64,000 nucleotides of DNA from Puffinus mauretanicus. Its lineage: Eukaryota; Chordata; Aves; Procellariiformes; Procellariidae. The DNA is taken from positions 248,001-312,000 of the forward strand of contig JAJKFH010002198.1 of assembly GCA_023333565.1 (NCBI GenBank). The letters are read 5' to 3'. The notes below the pieces were generated by a model. That model saw nothing but the letters and a program-made list of their open reading frames with translations. It did not search any database and was not told where the DNA came from. Below, in pieces: positions 1 to 13,085 of the stretch. Position numbers and translations under genes: made by a program. Within the stretch, counting starts at the first letter, position 1; each line of letters starts with the position of its first letter.

Positions 1-3000
1 ATATTCAGTTGGATTGCCTTAAACAAAGTAGGAACAAAAAGAAAACATTGTATAAATCTTAATTTGAAAGATACTGAATTCTAGTTATTGAGGAGGTGAT
101 TGTTTTTGGAAATTGTGTATTTTTCTGCGCATTCTCCTTGCAGTGTTTTGAAACAACGTACTACAAAATCTTAATTTAACAGATCTTGATCTCTAAGAGA
201 GAGAGGCAACCCCTCCACATAGAGGATCTCCAGTAGGATGAGGGGAGACCCTCCGTGGATTTTTGCCAAAGTCTGAAGGAAGACTTCATCCCCCCGTTTT
301 GATGCAGAGTCAAAATCAATCTAGACATACAGGGTAGTAGTTACAACTAAGAGGGGTTGCCAGGTTGATGGTCTTGAATGAGTGATTCTCTGGTATAGAA
401 ATCTGGTTTGCACGGATGAGAGTGTGTGGGTTCCCAGAGTACAGCTCTGCTGAGTTTATGCCAGACTTTTGACTAAATTAGCTCTGTAATAAAATCGGAA
501 TGTTTCAGTCTTTGTTTTTCTGCTGTGTAGGGTCAGCACGCCTGCATTATTTTATCCTTGTCCCTGACTCAACTTTGTTCCTTTTGTAGCTGGTTTGAGA
601 TGCTGTTTTGGGAATTGCCTGTGAAGGAAGACTGGCATTTCCTTCCACTTTCCCTTTGGGTGTACTGCTGAATGTAGTCACTCCCTCCTCCCAGGAACTG
701 TTACCTGTAGTTAAGGTTAACGTGAATAACAGTGTTGGGCAGCAACAGGCAAATAGGAGAGAGCTGACTTCTTCCTGAGCTGGGGAACTAGAGCACTGGG
801 TTGGAATATGAGAGGAGATGTATGGATAAAGTCACCTTTTTATTTTAATTCAGTTTAGGATTCTGGTTAAAGTTCAGAGAGAGCTCGCTGCTTCCTGTAG
901 CTCCTTCTGTTGCCAGGCTGGAGAAGATGAGACTCAGACTCTTCCTTTGTGAACGAGTCCACTTGGTCTACTTAAAGATCCAGATGGAATGAGAGGTGTT
1001 TGTATTTTCCCCAGTAAAACTGAGTGGAATAAGGAGTGTAACTCATGTCCAATTAAAAACAAAATAGAAATTCCCCGCCAAACCCACTTTTCTTAAAATC
1101 TAGGTAATCTTTAATTTTATAATGTTTGAAGGTGATCCATGACTGTTGTCAAGGTTGTACTTATGATGATGAAAGAGTGCTTCCTGTGTATAACAAATGT
1201 TTGTTGAACAAATGGACAGTTGCAGTTCAGTTGCAGTGCGGATATGTGAGTCTTAATAAGAAAATGGAAAAGTATATCACTTCCTCATTAACCTCACTAA
1301 GCTAGGTGAACTAGTACAGCTGTCCTTATGTTGCAAATTACCAACCAAAATAACTAGTTAACTTCAAAAATATTGGCCTGTGTTTCCAGCAAGGCTGCCA
1401 ACTTAGATTATGTATTGATACATTTTTATTGGACTTAAAAATGTAGTGTTGGAAGAGATTTTGAGTGTTAGTTGTCTGTCCCCCATTTTGATGCTCAGTA
1501 AAAACCCAAAAACGTCCTTGCACGATATTTGTCTGGGGTGTTCTTGAAAGCTCCAGTGACCTTCCGACACGATGTTGTTCTGCAACTTAACAAACTTTAT
1601 TTGGACCAACTTTCTAACAATATGTAATCTAAATTTCCCTGCTGATCAGTTTTTGTACTACCATCTGTAGATGTGAAGCACAATTAATCACTGTCCTTCT
1701 TATGAGACTCGCATATTTTAAGATTATTATATTCTGCCTCCCTCTTATTCCCTACCATATTCTCTGTTCTAGGCTAAGCCTAGCCAGTTATTTTAACTGT
1801 ACTTCAAACTTGGTATTTCCTTACAAACAAACAAAGAAGAAACTTTATAGTCATCTTGTTCTCTCAGGACTTTTCTCAATTTAGCTTGCCTTTTTTTTCC
1901 CCCTTAATTTGGTAGTGCTCAAAATTCGTAAATGGTGATATTTCAGAGCTTTTATCTTTGCTGATAGAGAGGAATAAATTCTTGGTTTAGTTTTTCCCTT
2001 GATTTATATACAAAATCTTTGTTAATCTGTAGCATAATGATATTTGTCTCATGATATTTGTCTCTTTTATAACATCATTGCATTGTTGGTTCTTCCCAGA
2101 TTTTTTCAAAGACAATAAAATTTCTAAATCTGGGCTACTTTTCTAAAGAACTCGTGCTGTCTGGGTGTCTCCATACATGACTGATTCGTAACCGGATTAT
2201 TTTTTTTTTTTTACCTTTTAGAATATTTGTCTTGCTCTTTGTTGTTCTGTAGCTGATTTGCTAAAAACATCCTTACTCCAAAGTTGTTTTTTCCTATTTT
2301 TTTGAGATGCACTTAACTAGTCTGTGGTGGTTTTATTTTTTGTTGATGCTAAAGATAAATAGCTTTTTTCATTATACCTAAATAAATGATCTCTTCAGTG
2401 TGTCTGTGACATTCAACTCACTGATCAGTAAAAACAGAATTCAAAGAAATAAGGAAATGGAGAATTATTCTTCCATCCATCATTTAAAATGTTGGGGGGG
2501 GGGGAAATCTGAGGCAAGATTAGTTAGATTGGCTTTTAATGAGTGGTGACATCAGAGTGATCCAGAATAGTTTGTTTATTCTGGGAAGCTGGATGAATAA
2601 TACTCAAATACTTTTTTTAATCTGTTGATTTCCATCAACTGTGGTAGTGTTATTATAATCTTATCTTTTATTAACACATCCTATTACATTTAAATTTGCC
2701 ACTGGCTTTTTTTGCTAAGGATTTTTTGTTTGTTTGTTTTAATGTATTATAAAGACACTTGGAAATAGTGTTTAACTGTTTGTGGTTTTTTTAATCTTTT
2801 GTTTCTGTTTGGGATGTTTTAGTAATCTTTAGTCTTTTCTAAAGAAAGAGATGACCTTTTAAAATCAAAATAATGTATTTTTGTGATGTTTTACTTTCTG
2901 GAAAAAAAATCAGTTACTTCTTGCTTATTTAAAGCATACTGATTTCACCCGAGGAAAATAAGTATAGTGATATTCTGAATTGTCAGAGGTGGCGAAGATG

Positions 3001-3350
3001 CCCTGAGCAATGTTGTACAAAATCTTTGACCAGTGGTCACCATAGAGCTCTTGTTTTGATGAAAGATTAGATGGTCTTTACTTGTGACCCCTGCCATCAA
3101 GTGTTTTTAATAGATTCATACACCGTGTGAGGCTTACAAAATCTCTTTGAAAGTGGGGCTGTGCTTAGGTGGGATGTTATTTACTTCTGTTTGAGAGGTT
3201 TCCTTTCAAGTTTGTGCTAGTGCTAATTTTAAAGAGAAAATGGCAATTTATCTTCCATTTTTTTTTTGGTGTGGAAGTGTGTGTGTTTGTTTCTTTGTTT
3301 GTGTGGGTTTTTAGCATTCCCCTGCCCTCCCCTTCCGCGCCCCCGTTTTT
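1..3350. other. Intronic, no specific feature
   Basis: AT-rich sequence with many short T runs. It includes an 11-G run at 2494-2504 and a short TTTG repeat near 2728-2740. Open frames of 60-68 codons occur on both strands and look like chance. No exon, RNA gene or mobile element was recognised. Confidence 0.6.
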
Positions 3351-3374
3351 TTGCAAAAAAGGGCTCTGCACTGC

Positions 3375-3455
3375 GATGCTGCGATAGGCTTGGGAGTGGA
3401 CTCGATGATCTAGGAGGGCCTTTCTGGTGCTGTGATCTCCTTGGGTGTTTCTTTT
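3375..3455 (+). repeat. CR1 LINE 3'-end fragment, sense
   Basis: The stretch reads like the last part of a CR1 retroposon: a GGACTCGATGATCT core at about 3398-3411, followed by a 'ggaggtccttt'-type run, which is typical of CR1 3' ends in birds. The usual short tail repeats are not clear. It is 5'-truncated and only about 80 bp is recognisable. The family is assigned from memory of CR1 ends, not from an alignment. Confidence 0.6.
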
Positions 3456-3484
3456 GTACCAGCAGCTTGTAAATGTGGTTATAC

Positions 3485-6400
3485 AGGAAGTCAGTCTGTA
3501 AAGCGTCTCTCTCCTTCCCTTTCTCTTGCCTCTCACAAAACGAAGTAAGGAGCACCCAGTACGTCCATGTTCCTAAATGTTAGTGTGATATAAGTTTCCT
3601 GCACGTATCCTGAACGTTTAGCAGATACACCTCCCTTTTTCAGGAAACTTGCAGGCAGTCTTCTCACTGACATCTCTCTGTCAGACACCTCATATTTCAG
3701 AGCTCTAGCAAGGTAATTCCTAGGAGAGCAGTCACACGCGACTCTGCTGTAGCACAGAAGTTCACCTTGCTCCATTTAGCAGTCAGCGACGGACCGACCG
3801 TAGCACCTGAGGCCACCGAAGAAGAAATAATCTTCTTGCAACCCAGAACGAATTCCTCAGTGGAGGAGGATTCCTCCAGGTTGTTCTGCCCTAGTAAAAT
3901 GTGGGGGGGTTCCTGCAGTGGGTAGGCGTTTCTCCAGCAAGAGAGCTACACTAGCAGGAATTTGCATAGCAGATGAAACCTTAACATGGAGATTTTTTTT
4001 TTTTTTAAAAGAAACAATTTTTCCTATAAAGCAGTAATTTTTGCTGTTAAGTTCACAGCTTCAGCTTTTGGGTATCTACAGAAATGTTTGGGATTCCAGC
4101 CCCAGCAGGGAGGGCCTGTCGCACTAACATTGCTTTTCCTTTTCTAACCTTCCAGCCGGTGACAAGGGAAGCTCCAAAACCTGCAGATAGGCCAGTCAGC
4201 TTTAACTTGCTGATCACAGCTGCCCTAATGTATGGGTACCTAAGAATATGTAGCCAACAGTAAACACTGTTTCTGATAGATGTTTGTTCTGATTTCCCTT
4301 CTCGCTCCCCCTGCTCCCAGCCCCCAGCTTTCCCTGATCTCCATCACCTAGAACTTCTGACACGATAGGTTGGTGAGCACGCACTTCTGAGGGCTTGGAT
4401 TATTTTGGAGGTGGGAAGTGCCACAGTAGTGCTAGCTGGAGATAGGAAGTTTGGTATACTTTTCCTGGGAAGTTACTGTACATTTCCGTGTAGAAGTCTA
4501 CTTAAATTCAGTGCACTCTGTCCTCTTCTGATAGAGTTTTTGTTGTAGCATGGCATTTCACACTCCTTTTGTAGTTTTAGTCTCTCATTCCCTACTTATT
4601 AAGCAAATTGGGTGTTTTAATGTGGTGCTACAAGTGCTCATTAAAGCTATTTTTCCAACAGCTGATCATTATTTCTCGATTTTTTTTTTTTCCTTAAATT
4701 TGAGAAAGCTAGCCAGCAGAGATTTTTATTTCATTTGTTCTGTGTAAAATAGTCAATTCTTTTTCCATTCTTTGTTCTTACAGCTCTTTAATGCTTAGAA
4801 ATCTATTTTCAGTTGCTGCGAGTAGCCTAAAAAAGTTTGTCTGTTTTATTCTTACCTGTGGATGTAGTTGGATGCTTTGTTTGTGGTGCCAGACACAATA
4901 AGGACTCCATAATCAGCTAGATTATGCTTTTCCAGATGGATCAAATGTTTTGGGAGTGTGAATCAGCTTTCTGCAACCTATTTCTGAATTTTGAAGTCCC
5001 TCCACCAAGAAGCATGAAACAAGGGAATAGAAGAAACGCGGCTGTGAACTTTGGTCATACTGTATTTTTAAATTTTCGTAAACTTATTTCAAAATCGTAT
5101 TGTTTTTATTGGATATGAATGTCCAGTGACCCAGTTGGCATTGTTTTCAGCAATCTACATGATGATACGGATACTTCTTTTTAATGTGTGGTTTGACTGT
5201 ACATCGCATAAATAACTTTTCTGGATAAAAAAACCCTAACTCGAATATTACTTGAATAGTTTTTTCTTCCAGTTTAACATTGTAGATTTTTTCTGTGGTA
5301 TGTAAGTGCATTGATACATAAACCATCACTGAAGTAGTGTAAGATGGTGATACTGGAGCGATTTTGAATCCTTTTGAATTTTGCCTTTTCTACTTTTAGA
5401 ACTCATTTTGATAGGTATGATTTCTTCAGAAAACTTACCTGTGGGAAGACCTGTATTTTGCCATTCCCTTCAATAAAATAACGTTTGCTTCATGGAATAT
5501 GAGGGATGTGTTTGTGAATTAGTACACTTGCACAAATTACAAATTGGAAAGTAAATTATATTTTCAAATATTCACTTGTTTTGTCATATCCCAAAGATCC
5601 TTTGTGGTTTGGTACAAAGGTCTGGACTATGAATATGGTCCTTGTACAGAGAAATATCTTCATAGTTATGCTGTAATACCTTGACTCGTTGCTTCGTTGC
5701 CATTAGATTTGGAAGATTTATTTGAAACCTGACCAAAGTGTCGTGATAGACACAGATAGGAGGTAATGCTTACAATTCCAGCCATCTATGTCTGGGGTGG
5801 GGAGGAAGGACCTGAATAAAGACCTGTGAGTAAAATCATTTTAGTTCACATCAGAAACACAAATTGTGACTTGCGCTGCATTAAGGGAGTGTAAGGGAAA
5901 CGGAATATAACTATTAAATATTTAATATATCTGTATTAATAAAAACTTGGTAGTGAATACATTTAAGAAGTTCATTATCAAGCTTCAGACATTGAAATGA
6001 GGCTTTTAAGACCAGACAGGAATTATGTATAAATATCTGAGAGCTCCTGTAGAAATTTGTAGTGTTATATGTGAAACTGTGAGCATATCTCAACGTTTTA
6101 CATGTACAGCGAAACATTGTGTAGATAAAAATATGAAAGCCTGTAGTAGTTAAATCAAACTCTGTAATGTTACTATATCATGTAATTGAATGCTTATGTT
6201 CTGCAGGAGGTTTTGCCTGTACGGGTCTTTGATGTCTGTGCTGAGCCCTGTTGAGATGAATTTGAATCACTGCCAGTGGCATTGCTCTGCTCTCTTACAG
6301 CCTTACTTCTTACAGTGGTAATTTCTCCTTAAAATTATAGATTCCAAGCTAATACGGCACTGCATTTTAAATATAGATACTTTAAGATTGGTTTTAGGGT

Positions 6401-9180
6401 GAAACGTAATAATAGAAGACTGAACAAAGGCCTTGACCTTGCAAACGAGCGTAGACTCGGCCTTCAGATTGGTACTGGCTTCCTTGGGGCTTCTTAGGGA
6501 TGCCTCCCGCCTGCGGCCGGTGCACCTTGCGGGTAGAGGAGCCGTGTAGATCCCTGCACCTCGGCTTGAGCTCTCCCTAGGGGACCTGTGCTGGTGGCGG
6601 ATCGGAGAACGTTAAAATGACTGAGTGTGATGGATCAGGCCTGTCTATTGTTTTTACCAGGCTTCTGCTGTTACTGTGCCTGAATTAGTAAAATCTTTGT
6701 CCAGAGATGCATTTTGTGTTCTCTCTCTTTCTCCCCTCTCTCTCTAGTCACCAGGACGTTGAAACATCAATACCAGAATTTTACATCCCTAAGGGTAGAG
6801 CTCCCTGTTTTTCTGAAGATACTGCTCCCCCGCTGGATGTATTAACTTTTGTGGAGCCTGTGATATTTACACCTTGGAATGTCTCTAAATATTGAGGTGC
6901 CTAAATAAGGACTTAGGGTCTGCCTTCAGACAGTATAGAATTATGCTCATGTAGCTTACTCACAAAATTACAAAGTGATGTGAATATTTATATGCATAAT
7001 TTCTTTAATGTTAAAAATGGAAAAGTATTTTTAAGTCTGCTTTTCTCATAATTGCAAACTCATGGAATACAGGCAAAACCATAAAATAGTCTTAAAAATG
7101 TGAAGATGACGTTTTATTTCTTACTTATATCTGCAAAGGAATCTCACAGTATATTGGTGGTCTGTTTTCCAGAAATATTCTACTCTAATTCATCCCACCT
7201 CGAGCGCTGGCGATAAAAATCTTGATGTGAAACACACGTTTACAGCAGAAGAGTGCAGGTGCAAAATAGAAAAGCAAGCATTTTTTCAAATGGCATTGAT
7301 TGTTTTCTCTGCAATATGTAGGAACACCAGAATATTTTTAGATGAAAAAGATTAAAAAATTATCCATTGCGTTTGTGATAGCTTATATGTTTGGGTTAGT
7401 TATTTATCGTTTGCAATATCCATAATGCTATATTAAGCATCCTAATTAGGTTTCAGCTTTTCGTAGGGAGGCTGGAAGGCTCTCGTGCAGTTGTGGTGCT
7501 GTGGCAGCGTGCGTGCAGCACAGCTGCTTTCTGATGTCAGTCGCTATTTCAATGCAATGAAAGTGGGAGAGGAAGAGCATTAAAAAGACAGTTTTTAAGA
7601 AAAAAGTGTCGTCAGTAAGCAAATTATTTTTGTCTGCGTTGTTTTGATTAGGATATGAAATAACAAGTAAAGTCTGATTGCTACAAAAGAAATTACATCT
7701 GGAGAGTTTAACTGGGGCAGTTTCAGAAACTTTTTGGTGAAATGTGTCATTTTGCTCCCGCACTCGGGAGAACTCTGGCTTGTCTTCAGCAAAACTCCTG
7801 GTAATGCCCATATTCACCTGGCCTTTAAGCAGAGTGGATTCCTCTCTTCTCAGTGCTCTGTGTTTGTTAGGAGTTACAGAGCTGTGTTCAGAGACACTGG
7901 AAGAATGGTGGCTTTCCTGTGGAAAAGGGGCATAGCCGCACGGATCGGTGCGTAAGGTGCTCAGTACTTGTTGAGCAGGATACGCGTTCCTGGGTTTGAT
8001 TCCTCCCTTTTGCTACGCTGATAACGGCATGGTATCTTGTGGGGTTTTTCCTGGGGTTTTCTTGGATTTTGTAGATTACGGTTGAGAGAGACACAGATAA
8101 CTTCTACTGATCATTGTGCTCAAGGATCTTGGTTTCCAGAGTGAGGTGAAAAATGTTTCTTGAAAATGTTTCTAATGATGGACTGGCATTTTTCTTTCAG
8201 ATACATCCACACTGGCACATGGGTCTTGTGGGAGGGCAACACTGACATTTGTAGTGAAGGAACTCGTTTTTTGGGGGTTTTTTGTTGTTTTTTTTTTTGT
8301 TTTGTTTTTAATAAAATCAGAGAACATGTGAAGACTTTGGAGGGGTTGCATATAATACAAAAATATATTCTATATCTTAATAGAAAAAATATTTTTAACA
8401 TGTATTCATTAGAAATACAAAAATGGTTAATTAAAATTACTAACATGAAAAAGGTCTTCGGCCATTAAAAAGCTGGACAATATTTCCTAATGGTTGTCAC
8501 AAGATCACTGATGCAGAAGTAGAAGGATTGTTGCTTGAGAATACCAAACAAAATTTTGTGCTACCATTAAAACACGTGGCTTGCATACCAACTTTGGTTT
8601 GCATGTTCATACATTTACAGCAGTTTGAATCACAATTGATTTTCTTTGGGTTTTGTTGCACCTCTTTGCGTGGCTGACCTCAAAAAAGGGAACTAGGTGA
8701 TGATGGTAAACATTAAAATTTGCTTTTAAAAAATATATAGATATTCCTACTACGCAAAATTTCAGTTTAAAACCAAGTTTTTTAAAAGGGTACCTTTTTT
8801 TTTTTTTTTTTTAAATGTAACACAGCTATTTCTGTGTTACCTTCAAAGCACTTTAAGGACATAAAACATGCCTGTGTAAGGATTTCTTTTGAAGGCAGGT
8901 ATGATTTCTATCAGAGTGAGGTGTCGTCTGCTTTTTCAGAACATTCCTAAGGAGATGTGAATCAACACCTGTCCATCGAGGACAGGGAAGCAACCTTCCC
9001 GTCTTTATACCTGTATTGAAGTGTTTGGAGACTGGTTATTAGAAAAATATTGTGAACTCAGTTGTGTATTTTAAGTAGAAACATGCATAGGTGCATGATT
9101 TTCATCCCAGTCTTTTTTTAGATTGAAAGACTTTTTTTTCTAAGCGCAACACATAGGATGAACACTTTTAAAAATTAGTA
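3485..9180. other. Intronic, mostly featureless, with one GC-richer patch
   Basis: Mainly AT-rich sequence with T-runs (for example around 8290 and 8797-8812). About 6420-6620 is clearly richer in G+C and CpG than its surroundings. Frames of up to 123 codons (minus strand, 7446-7817) have no recognisable domain, lack splice context and overlap other chance frames, so I do not call genes. Confidence 0.55.
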
Positions 9181-9239
9181 GTCTGCTTATGCTGAAGCAC
9201 TGCCTGCAGATGGTCCAGTTACTTTGGCTTTTGGTGTTG

Positions 9240-9500
9240 AGGACAGTTACCCCCAAATCGTTATGGGCGCCAAGTGTCTTCAGCCGCTGGGTGGAGCGGG
9301 TCGGGGTGGCCTGCAGAGCCCCCGGGGGCTGCGGTGGATGGGGCTCGGCTCCCTGCAGGCTTGTGCCCTGCCGTCAGCTGCGGCCGGTTTAAAGCTTGTT
9401 CCTGCGTTTGTGCCTGCGTTTGACCTCTCCCGTGCGGAGTCTTCTGTTGTCCGATAAGATGCCATCTTCTCCTGGGGATTTTCCTCCTGCCCGACCGGTT
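9240..9500. other. Local GC- and CpG-rich patch in AT-rich intron
   Basis: A sharp rise in G+C over about 260 bases, with repeated CpG (GGGCGCC near 9267, GCCGCTGGG, GAGCGGGTCGGGG, GCGGCCGG). Overlapping frames of 60-81 codons on both strands are what stop-poor GC-rich DNA gives by chance. It could be a small orphan CpG island, a regulatory site or an unrecognised repeat. No TATA box or splice pattern supports a gene. Confidence 0.45.
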
Positions 9501-11068
9501 ACACATCTCTCCCTCCCTTTGACATGGGTGTCCGCTTTCACAAATTTTATGGGAACGTATCAGAGATGCTTGCTTTTTGTCACACTTCGATGATATCAGC
9601 TGCTGGTTTTAAAAGGTATAGGGGAAAGAAAGAGAGTTGTTATTTGAGCACCTAATTTCCTTGGTCTCTGTTGTTGGCCGGGCTTTCTGGCAAAACTGTG
9701 TTTCCTGTAATTCACCTCATTTGCCTCTTTTGCTCATCCATTGCACTGCCTTATGAAAAATGTAATTCTCCTGCAGAAGCTATCTCAAAGAGAAAATTGG
9801 AGCATATGTTGGCTGAACTGTAGTTTCCGTGAGACACCACAGCAACATTTCTAAGTTCAATATTTTCTAGATTTCTTCTAGACAAAGATAAAACTTGCAT
9901 TTTTATTTAGTTTCAATGCAGAAGACATAGAAAAGCTACTTGGAATTATAATGTAAGATTGAATGAGTTATGGGGTGGGCAATAGTAATGGTTTGCTGGT
10001 TTTAGAGAGCTTTTCTAGGCAGTATTTTTTTTTCTTTTCATTTTTAATGTATGATTTTTTTGTATTTAATTATAGAACAGCTGTACTCATGAATTTTCAC
10101 TCATGAATTTTTCTTTTTATGTTGTAAATATTTGAATATTTATTTTAAAGTCAATTTTGTAGTCTCGTATTGTCCCTGTATGTTTGACGCTGTAGAAATT
10201 ATATTTGGATATGATCATGTTTTACTATAATGGGCCCATTATATTTTGTGTACCCAACTATACAGTAGCAGATTTAATTAGAAATAGTACATAGTGACAC
10301 CTTATTCTTTAAGTAAGAATATAGACATTTCTAGAGGAAAATAGAGGAAGATAGAATTAAAGTTCAGCATCCACATCAATAGTTTATGTTTCCAGCAATT
10401 CCAGCATACAGAAAATCTCATGGAAAGTTAGAATGAAGTAAGCATAAAGGTATACAAAGGCAGTTGAATGAATGCTTTCAAATAGCTGTAGCTGCTGGAT
10501 TAAAGTATTTGAAAATATGTAGACCCAAATGAGCTTTCAAATTATTTTTCCTTTTGGGAGAGACTTTTTTGTTCTTTCTTTCATTCCTTCTCATTTTTAA
10601 TTCAGTTATGATATAATTGCACATGGAGTTAGGGTTTGTTAAATGTGATTAATTTTTTTTTCTCCATAATTTAAAAAGACTGGGTTTATCTTAAGTTTTG
10701 GCTTAACTTTGAGAGCTTAGGTTTATAACACCTGTAGACAATCACAGGAATAACATAGCTATCTTCAGAGCTGTTCAAAAATGTATTCCATTTTAGTGTT
10801 TCCATATGTGTGCTCATGCATGTATGTGCATGGTTAAATTTACATTCTCGTAATAAAGGGTAGTTTTGACAGTGGATGAAGTGATAGGAACCTTCCTCTG
10901 AGCTTGGAGGAGAAAATAATCAAGAATTGAATCACTTGTTTTACTTTTTATGGTGACATGTTACATCATGCTGCCTTAAGAAAAAGTTGATCAAAACATT
11001 ATTGTTTCACCCTTTTCATTGAAAGCCTTGATTGTTCATTGAACCTTTAGTTGTTAATTCTGTGCAAG

Positions 11069-11092
11069 GTTAATAGCTTTATAGCTATTAAC
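11069..11092. repeat. Small perfect inverted repeat (10-base arms, 4-base loop)
   Basis: GTTAATAGCT at 11069-11078 is followed by TTAT and its exact reverse complement at 11083-11092. A stem-loop of this size is common by chance in AT-rich DNA, so no function is claimed. Confidence 0.8.
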
Positions 11093-13022
11093 TCTCTCAA
11101 GAAACTCTAACTGTAAGCCATCAACAGTAACCTCTTTATTTTCTTATGTTTGATGATTTTATGATGACGTACTAATTTTCTTCAAAGAGCTCTATACTGA
11201 TGTGCCTAATACTTTTTAAGAATTGAGGAAGTATAGATTGTAAAATCAATTAGGGTTTTATTAATTTTTGTTGATACCAAGACTGAATCTTCAGTGTTTT
11301 GCAGTAAAAACATGTAGAATTTGTCTGTATGCCTGTATTGAAATAACTTTATGTTAGTATTTCTTCCATAGGTAGTGATTTATTGGATAATTTTTAGACT
11401 TAAAAAGTTGTTGGAATAACTTTTGCACATCTTCTGTAACTATCACAACAAAATAAATCAGATTTGTGAATGACATCTACCAAAACTGTTTGTTATGGTT
11501 TGTTTGTGAAATAGGCTTGACCCCCACTGCTGGGATGGTAGTTTAGTGTGTACTGTTAGATTAGATTATATGTCATTTTTGGTGCCATGTCCTTGTGACT
11601 TTCCCCGTTATATTTTATTTTGTTCCAAAACATGGAATGAATCAATTCTCATCATGCCCATGTTAATCTTGAGCATAATTCTCACCAGTTTTTGTGAACT
11701 GAGGTGGCAGCTGAAAGTTGAGCTCTTTTGTATTACTTCAGTATATTCGGATCAGCTGAGAGTCCTAATCTGCTCCCTGTCTTTTGTGTAAATGAATCAC
11801 ACTATGTGATTTTTATTGGAATTCATTCTCTTCAGGTTATTCCATGTCCAGTTAAGGTAACCGGTATTTTAACACTGCTGGTGTATCCATTCTTTGCTGT
11901 ATAAAATGATGACTGTCTTTGTAGCATTTTTGTAGTTGAAAAAGTAATATTAATTTAAAACAAATGGTCTTTTTTATTATTAACTACATATGCAAAAAAA
12001 GGAACATCTGCCTTCCAAATGTTATTCAATGATTGTAATTAAAAGGTTAAATAAAAGCTGAGGCAAGCTTTGAATTTTGAAGCATTTGCAACAGCTAGTA
12101 ATCTGACTTACTGCAGACATTTTTGTCAAAGTTGAAAAAGTTAGAGCTAATTAATTTCTTGGGAGACATATGATGAAATTGTAGGTGTGATAACATATTT
12201 GAGTAACATATGGTCGTTATGGGGCACCTTTCTAATGACTGAGCACCAAGTTAAATATAGTCTTCCCAGTTTTTCTCTTCTTCTATTAGTGGTTCTTTGT
12301 TACTACAATTTAATTTCCTCTTATTTTCTGTTGTGCATGAAATAGGATTCTTTAAATGTTTGTAAGAAATTTAAAAAATATTACTACCACAGTGCTGTGC
12401 CTTGGTGAAATTTACTGAGGCAGACAATTCATCTCTCTTTGTCCTAGCCTTCTGATTTTGGTAGCATTAATTGAGTTTATGTACATTTTGACCTGTATTT
12501 TGTAAAATGTGAAACTTGCTGCCGAATGTTTAGGTGCGTGTCCTCGAAAGCAGGAGCGAAAACATTCATGAAAGATTGGTAGAAAATGCATGTTGCTCCC
12601 CCTATACGTAATATATTGAAACTTTAATATGCTATTGTAATTTATTATGTCATAAAAAGGAAGACAGAGGTATTTTTGGAACAATTTCTCATTCAATCTA
12701 CAAAGCCATAATAAATAGTATCATGTTTCATGAGAGGCGGTTCTGTCATTCCTTAGGAGGCTGTATGTAAAGATTGTATTAAAAAAGTAAATGTTTTCTT
12801 TTGTAATGAAAGTAATCAGAAGCTTTACCTTTACCTTCATTTATCAATTACTATAATTTAGAGCAAATTTAAAACTATTATTACAACGTCAACAAGTGGA
12901 ATGAGCAACCCAATAGATAATTTAGTGATAGTGACACACAAATGAGGAAGGAAATAAAAATGTTTCAGGTGAAAATGAGGAACAAAATGGAAGGAGAAAA
13001 GTCTTTTTTGGGGGAGGGGGTT

Positions 13023-13085
13023 GGAGAAAGTAAAGGATGCATGAGAAAGCTGCTGTTTGTGGTGGGAGAAGGTAAAGAATGCATG
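13023..13085 (+). repeat. Short degenerate direct repeat (two 21-base copies)
   Basis: GGAGAAAGTAAAGGATGCATG at 13023-13043 recurs at 13065-13085 with two mismatches, 42 bases apart. It looks like a local duplication. Confidence 0.8.

Noticed and set aside
3177..3555. 119- and 108-codon minus-strand open frames
   Set aside because: They run through a T/G-rich and C-rich low-complexity stretch and a CR1 tail; no domain.
7446..7817. 123-codon minus-strand open frame
   Set aside because: No domain recognised, overlapping chance frames in the same place, and no exon-like boundaries.
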